Assembly (NCBI GenBank): GCA_016293365.1
Contig: JAEDEK010000073.1
Coordinates: forward strand, 1 to 9,174
Reading direction: 5' to 3'
DNA: 9,174 nucleotides
From: Bulleidia sp.
GTDB lineage: Bacteria > Bacillota_I > Bacilli_A > Erysipelotrichales > Erysipelotrichaceae
Shown here: positions 7,000 to 9,174 of the stretch, piece after piece
Position numbering within the stretch: the first letter of the stretch is position 1
How the letters are laid out: each line of letters begins with the position of its first letter
The notes under the pieces: generated by a model
Told to the model about the DNA's origin: nothing
Seen by the model: only the letters and a program-made list of their open reading frames with translations
Databases searched by the model: none
Program-made: the position numbers and the translations under genes

Positions 7000-7719
7000 A
7001 TGAAACTGATCATTGAAAAAGATGAACGTGCAATGAGCGAAAGCTGCATGCAGATTGTTCTAGGTGAAATGATGCAGGATAAGCGCGTCAACATTTCACT
7101 GACTTCCGGCAGATCCCCACGTACAATGTACAAGATGATGATTCCTTATGTAAAGGATCAGAAGAAATTCGACAAGATCGAATACTACATCTTCGATGAT
7201 GGACCAAGACTTGGAGAAACACATGGTCCTGTATGGGATGAAATGCATGAACTGTTCTACACACCTGCAAATATCCCTGATTCACGTGTACACTGCATTA
7301 CAAGAGAAAACTGGATGACATATGATGAAGAAATCCGTAATGCAGGTGGACTTGATCTGATGGTAATCGGTCTTGGCTTTGATGGACATTTCTGCTCCAA
7401 CAGCCCACATGTCACACCAATGGACAGCTATTCCTATGAAATGGAAAGAAAGAAGATCATCGAAAAGAATCCTGTCTATAGAGAAAGACCTGAAATTCCA
7501 ATGATCTATACAATGGGCCCTAAGTCCTTAATGAGAGTAAGAAGACTTGTCATGATTGTCAATGGTAAGGAAAAAGCTGAAATTCTCAAGGCAGTTCTGG
7601 ATTCCCCTGTCTCCGATGCACTTCCTTCCACAGTTCTCAAGCTCCATCCGAATTTCACAATCATTGCGGATGAAGAAGCTGCTTCCCTTCTCAATCCTGC
7701 AGATTACGAAAACTGCTGA
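7000..7719 (+). CDS. NagB/SugarP-isomerase-fold protein, YieK-like, uncertain substrate
   Basis: A 239-residue cytoplasmic protein of the glucosamine-6-phosphate deaminase/6-phosphogluconolactonase superfamily. Seen: a phosphate-loop-like LTSGRSPRTMY (34-44), IFDD (64-67) where NagB has its first active-site Asp, GLGFDGHFCSNSP (124-136) with D128 and H130, YTMGPKSLM (170-178), VNGKEKAEIL with K190 (187-196), and PSTVLKLHPNFTIIADEEA (209-227). In true NagB the DGH motif is followed by N-E-P with a catalytic Glu; here the triplet is N-S-P (134-136), so that Glu is missing. From memory the pattern fits E. coli YieK, a NagB paralogue of unknown role (DGHFC-N-P and TMGPKS in both). The start at 7000 has AAGGAG nine bases upstream. 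It is divergent from DUF969 and ends in its own terminator. It may act on an amino-sugar phosphate or phospholactone, but calling it nagB would overstate the evidence. Confidence 0.8.
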   Translation: MKLIIEKDERAMSESCMQIVLGEMMQDKRVNISLTSGRSPRTMYKMMIPYVKDQKKFDKIEYYIFDDGPRLGETHGPVWDEMHELFYTPANIPDSRVHCITRENWMTYDEEIRNAGGLDLMVIGLGFDGHFCSNSPHVTPMDSYSYEMERKKIIEKNPVYRERPEIPMIYTMGPKSLMRVRRLVMIVNGKEKAEILKAVLDSPVSDALPSTVLKLHPNFTIIADEEAASLLNPADYENC

Positions 7720-7729
7720 TCAACCTTGT

Positions 7730-7761
7730 GAACATCTGTTATACAACAGATGTTCTTTTTT
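7730..7761 (+). terminator. Rho-independent terminator after the YieK-like gene
   Basis: A perfect 11-bp stem, GAACATCTGTT (7730-7740) with AACAGATGTTC (7745-7755), closes an ATAC loop and is followed by six T. It separates the YieK-like gene from pcp, so pcp needs its own promoter or read-through. TACAAT at 7799-7804 is a possible -10 for pcp, without a clear -35. Confidence 0.9.
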
Positions 7762-7832
7762 ATATTCTTTTTACACTGTCTTTTTTTTCAAACTGTTTTA
7801 CAATAAAAGAAGAAAGAAGGAGAATACATATC

Positions 7833-8474
7833 ATGAAAATTTTAGTAACGGGTTTTGATCCATTTGGAGGTGAACCTGTCAATCCGGCTATTGAGTCCGT
7901 AAAATTACTGCCTGATACTATCGCAGGAGCAGAAATCATCAAACTTGAAATTCCTACAGTTGTTCATAAATCACTTGAAAAAATCGACGCAAAGATTGCT
8001 GAATGCGATCCTGATGTCATTCTTTCCATCGGTCAGGCTGGAGGAAGACCAGATATTACAGTAGAAAGAATCGGTATCAACTGTGATGACTGCAGAATTC
8101 CGGACAATGAAGGTAACCAGCCTGTCGATGAACCGGTGTTTGCGGATGGCCCTGCAGCTTACTTCTCTACCCTGCCGATTAAAGCAATGGTGGAAAAGAT
8201 TCATGAAGCAGGTATTCCTGCATCCATTTCCAATACAGCAGGAACATTTATCTGCAACCATGTTCTGTATGGTGTCAGATACATGTGTGAACACAAATAC
8301 CCTGGAAAAAAGAGCGGATTCATTCATATTCCATTCATGACTTCCCAGTGCGTTGACAAACGGAACATGCCTTGCATGTCTCTGTACGATATCGTCAAGG
8401 GACTGACAGCAGCAATTGAAGCAATTGTTACAACGGATGAAGATATCAAGGTAACAGGCGGCGCAACTCATTAA
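7833..8474 (+). CDS. pcp: Pyroglutamyl-peptidase I (pyrrolidone-carboxylate peptidase)
   Basis: Cytoplasmic cysteine peptidase of family C15 that removes N-terminal pyroglutamate (5-oxoproline) from peptides. At 213 residues it is full length for the family (about 215). Seen: VTGFDPFGGEPVNPA (5-19), GQAGGRPDITVERI with catalytic E78, AGTFICNHVLYG with nucleophile C141, and GFIHIPFM with H165; the Cys-His-Glu set is complete. The ATG at 7833 has AAGGAG (7817-7822) ten bases upstream. In-frame codons further upstream run from within the terminator of the previous gene and are unlikely to be translated. pcp is commonly linked to DUF969/DUF979 genes, which here lie about 1.1 kb away on the other strand. 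Together they suggest import or disposal of pyroglutamyl peptides or free pyroglutamate. No 5-oxoprolinase (pxpABC) gene is visible, so the fate of the released 5-oxoproline is not shown in the window. Confidence 0.94.
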   Translation: MKILVTGFDPFGGEPVNPAIESVKLLPDTIAGAEIIKLEIPTVVHKSLEKIDAKIAECDPDVILSIGQAGGRPDITVERIGINCDDCRIPDNEGNQPVDEPVFADGPAAYFSTLPIKAMVEKIHEAGIPASISNTAGTFICNHVLYGVRYMCEHKYPGKKSGFIHIPFMTSQCVDKRNMPCMSLYDIVKGLTAAIEAIVTTDEDIKVTGGATH

Positions 8475-8482
8475 AAAAAAAC

Positions 8483-8516
8483 GGTAAGAGAATCATCCTG
8501 TTCTCTTACCATTTTT
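8483..8516. terminator. Terminator after pcp, bidirectional in form
   Basis: GGTAAGAGAA (8483-8492) pairs perfectly with TTCTCTTACC (8501-8510) around eight bases. ATTTTTCTTTT follows on the + strand, and a nine-T run follows on the - strand (A8473-8481 on +). It mainly ends pcp. Confidence 0.85.
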
Positions 8517-8551
8517 CTTTTACAGATCACATTCATATTCTTATTATCTAT

Positions 8552-8581
8552 AAAAAAGTGAAACTTTCTACTGTTTCACTT
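8552..8581 (-). terminator. Terminator of the minus-strand membrane protein gene
   Basis: On the minus strand AAGTGAAAC (8581-8573) pairs with GTTTCACTT (8564-8556) around eight bases, then a T run (to 8552). It begins directly after the TAG stop at 8584-8582. The stretch between this hairpin and the pcp terminator (8517-8551) holds nothing recognisable. Confidence 0.82.
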
Positions 8582-9174
8582 CTATTGTTTCCTGCGGATC
8601 TGTTTTGATCTTGCAGCAGATTTTCTTTCCTTCTTCTTCTTTTCCTGCTGTTTTCGATACAGCGCATCTTCAGCAGCGGCTGCCTCAAGTCCCCCGCCTT
8701 TGACAAGACGTACAGCTGAGAAAAGACCTGCCATAGCAATAATGACAAGAAGTACTGCAAATACAATTCCCGCGATGGATCTGACGGAAATGCTGTAGTA
8801 CAACAGAGCCATTGCTGTCAATACATCCATGAATGCGGATGTTGTCAGCATCTTCTGATCGTTGATATGAATGAATACCAGAATCAGAGATATACCAAGG
8901 ATAATACCAGCCATACCGTTATTGTTGATGAAAATAACAGTTCCACATCCTGCAACACCAAACAGAAATGAAAATACTGAATGATGTTCAATCTGATTTT
9001 CAAAAAGCCCTGAAAGAATCATAAACAGATAGTAGCCTACACCTGCCAGACATCCGATATAGAAAAACATCAGTCCAAACAGAAGTTCTGATAGAAGACG
9101 TGCATAAAATGCCTTTTTCCCATCATGGAAGAAAGGTGCACTCATATATAAAAGGATCGCCAGGATACCAATTA
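8582..9174 (-). CDS. Unrecognised polytopic membrane protein with basic tail, 5' end outside window
   Basis: The frame stays open to the right edge. Upstream of the first visible ATG (9145) the codons read IGILAILLY, a hydrophobic run continuous with the protein, and no RBS precedes that ATG, so the gene very likely starts beyond the window. At least 196 residues are visible. Counting from the Met at 9145, hydrophobic segments lie around 17-46, 58-73, 77-94 and 103-148 (probably two helices). A cytoplasmic tail follows (about 150-187) with an Ala-rich stretch and a dense Lys/Arg/Gln region (KQQEKKKKERKSAARSKQ). The basic tail suggests contact with nucleic acid, ribosome or acidic lipids, but could simply be a positive-inside anchor. 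I do not recognise the family; small repeated Gly-rich helices recall DUF308/HdeD-type proteins only weakly. It is convergent with pcp and has its own terminator. Confidence 0.7.
   Translation of the reverse strand, partial: IGILAILLYMSAPFFHDGKKAFYARLLSELLFGLMFFYIGCLAGVGYYLFMILSGLFENQIEHHSVFSFLFGVAGCGTVIFINNNGMAGIILGISLILVFIHINDQKMLTTSAFMDVLTAMALLYYSISVRSIAGIVFAVLLVIIAMAGLFSAVRLVKGGGLEAAAAEDALYRKQQEKKKKERKSAARSKQIRRKQ

Noticed and set aside
7728..7832. N-terminal extension of Pcp by 35 codons
   Set aside because: It begins inside the terminator of the previous gene; ATG 7833 has AAGGAG and gives the standard family length.
7971..8471. Antisense open frame of 166 codons opposite pcp
   Set aside because: Shadow of a gene with a complete Cys-His-Glu catalytic set; Cys-rich translation and no RBS.
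1..9174. CRISPR arrays, insertion sequences, phage genes, tRNA or rRNA
   Set aside because: No spaced direct repeats, transposase motifs, terminal repeats, att-like duplications or RNA gene signatures were seen on reading both strands.

Overview
The window looks like chromosomal DNA of a low-to-moderate GC Bacillota. Ribosome binding sites are strong AAGGAG/GGAGG types, codons lean to AGA, CTG and GGA, and most transcription units end in a hairpin followed by a T run. Gene content (a VanY-type carboxypeptidase, an M29 peptidase-like protein, a cytoplasmic GH13 enzyme, DUF969/DUF979, Pcp) would suit a host-associated, peptide- and sugar-fermenting lineage such as Erysipelotrichales or a relative. 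That placement is inference; there is no rRNA or marker gene here.

Layout, left to right. Positions 1-1966 hold a probable operon on the + strand: the possible tail of an unseen gene, a membrane-anchored VanY/M15B D,D-carboxypeptidase (51-968), and an M29 aminopeptidase-like protein (955-1941) that overlaps it by 14 bases. A terminator follows. Next come a GH13 alpha-glucosidase/amylase-like enzyme (2031-3563), with its own strong RBS and terminator, and an AbgB-like M20D amidohydrolase (3658-5055). A bidirectional terminator separates the latter from a convergent minus-strand operon, DUF969 then DUF979 (6761 down to 5098), whose genes are joined by a TAATG stop/start overlap. A 238-base divergent promoter region (6762-6999) carries three separate dyad symmetries. 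To its right on the + strand lie a NagB-fold protein resembling E. coli YieK (7000-7719) and pyroglutamyl-peptidase I, pcp (7833-8474), each ending in its own terminator. The window closes with a minus-strand polytopic membrane protein with a highly basic tail (8582 to the edge), whose start lies outside.

How they may work together: four of the eight substantial genes are amide- or peptide-bond hydrolases or resemble them (VanY, M29, M20D, Pcp). DUF969/DUF979 are membrane proteins of unknown function that, from general knowledge, often sit beside pcp and are predicted to be a transporter. The most interesting reading is a small-peptide, pyroglutamate or N-acyl amino acid salvage locus in which DUF969/DUF979 is a two-part permease and Pcp and M20D act on what is imported. 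Here the permease pair has been split from pcp by an inversion-like arrangement and a sugar-phosphate-isomerase-fold gene. No phage, insertion sequence, CRISPR, tRNA or rRNA was found.
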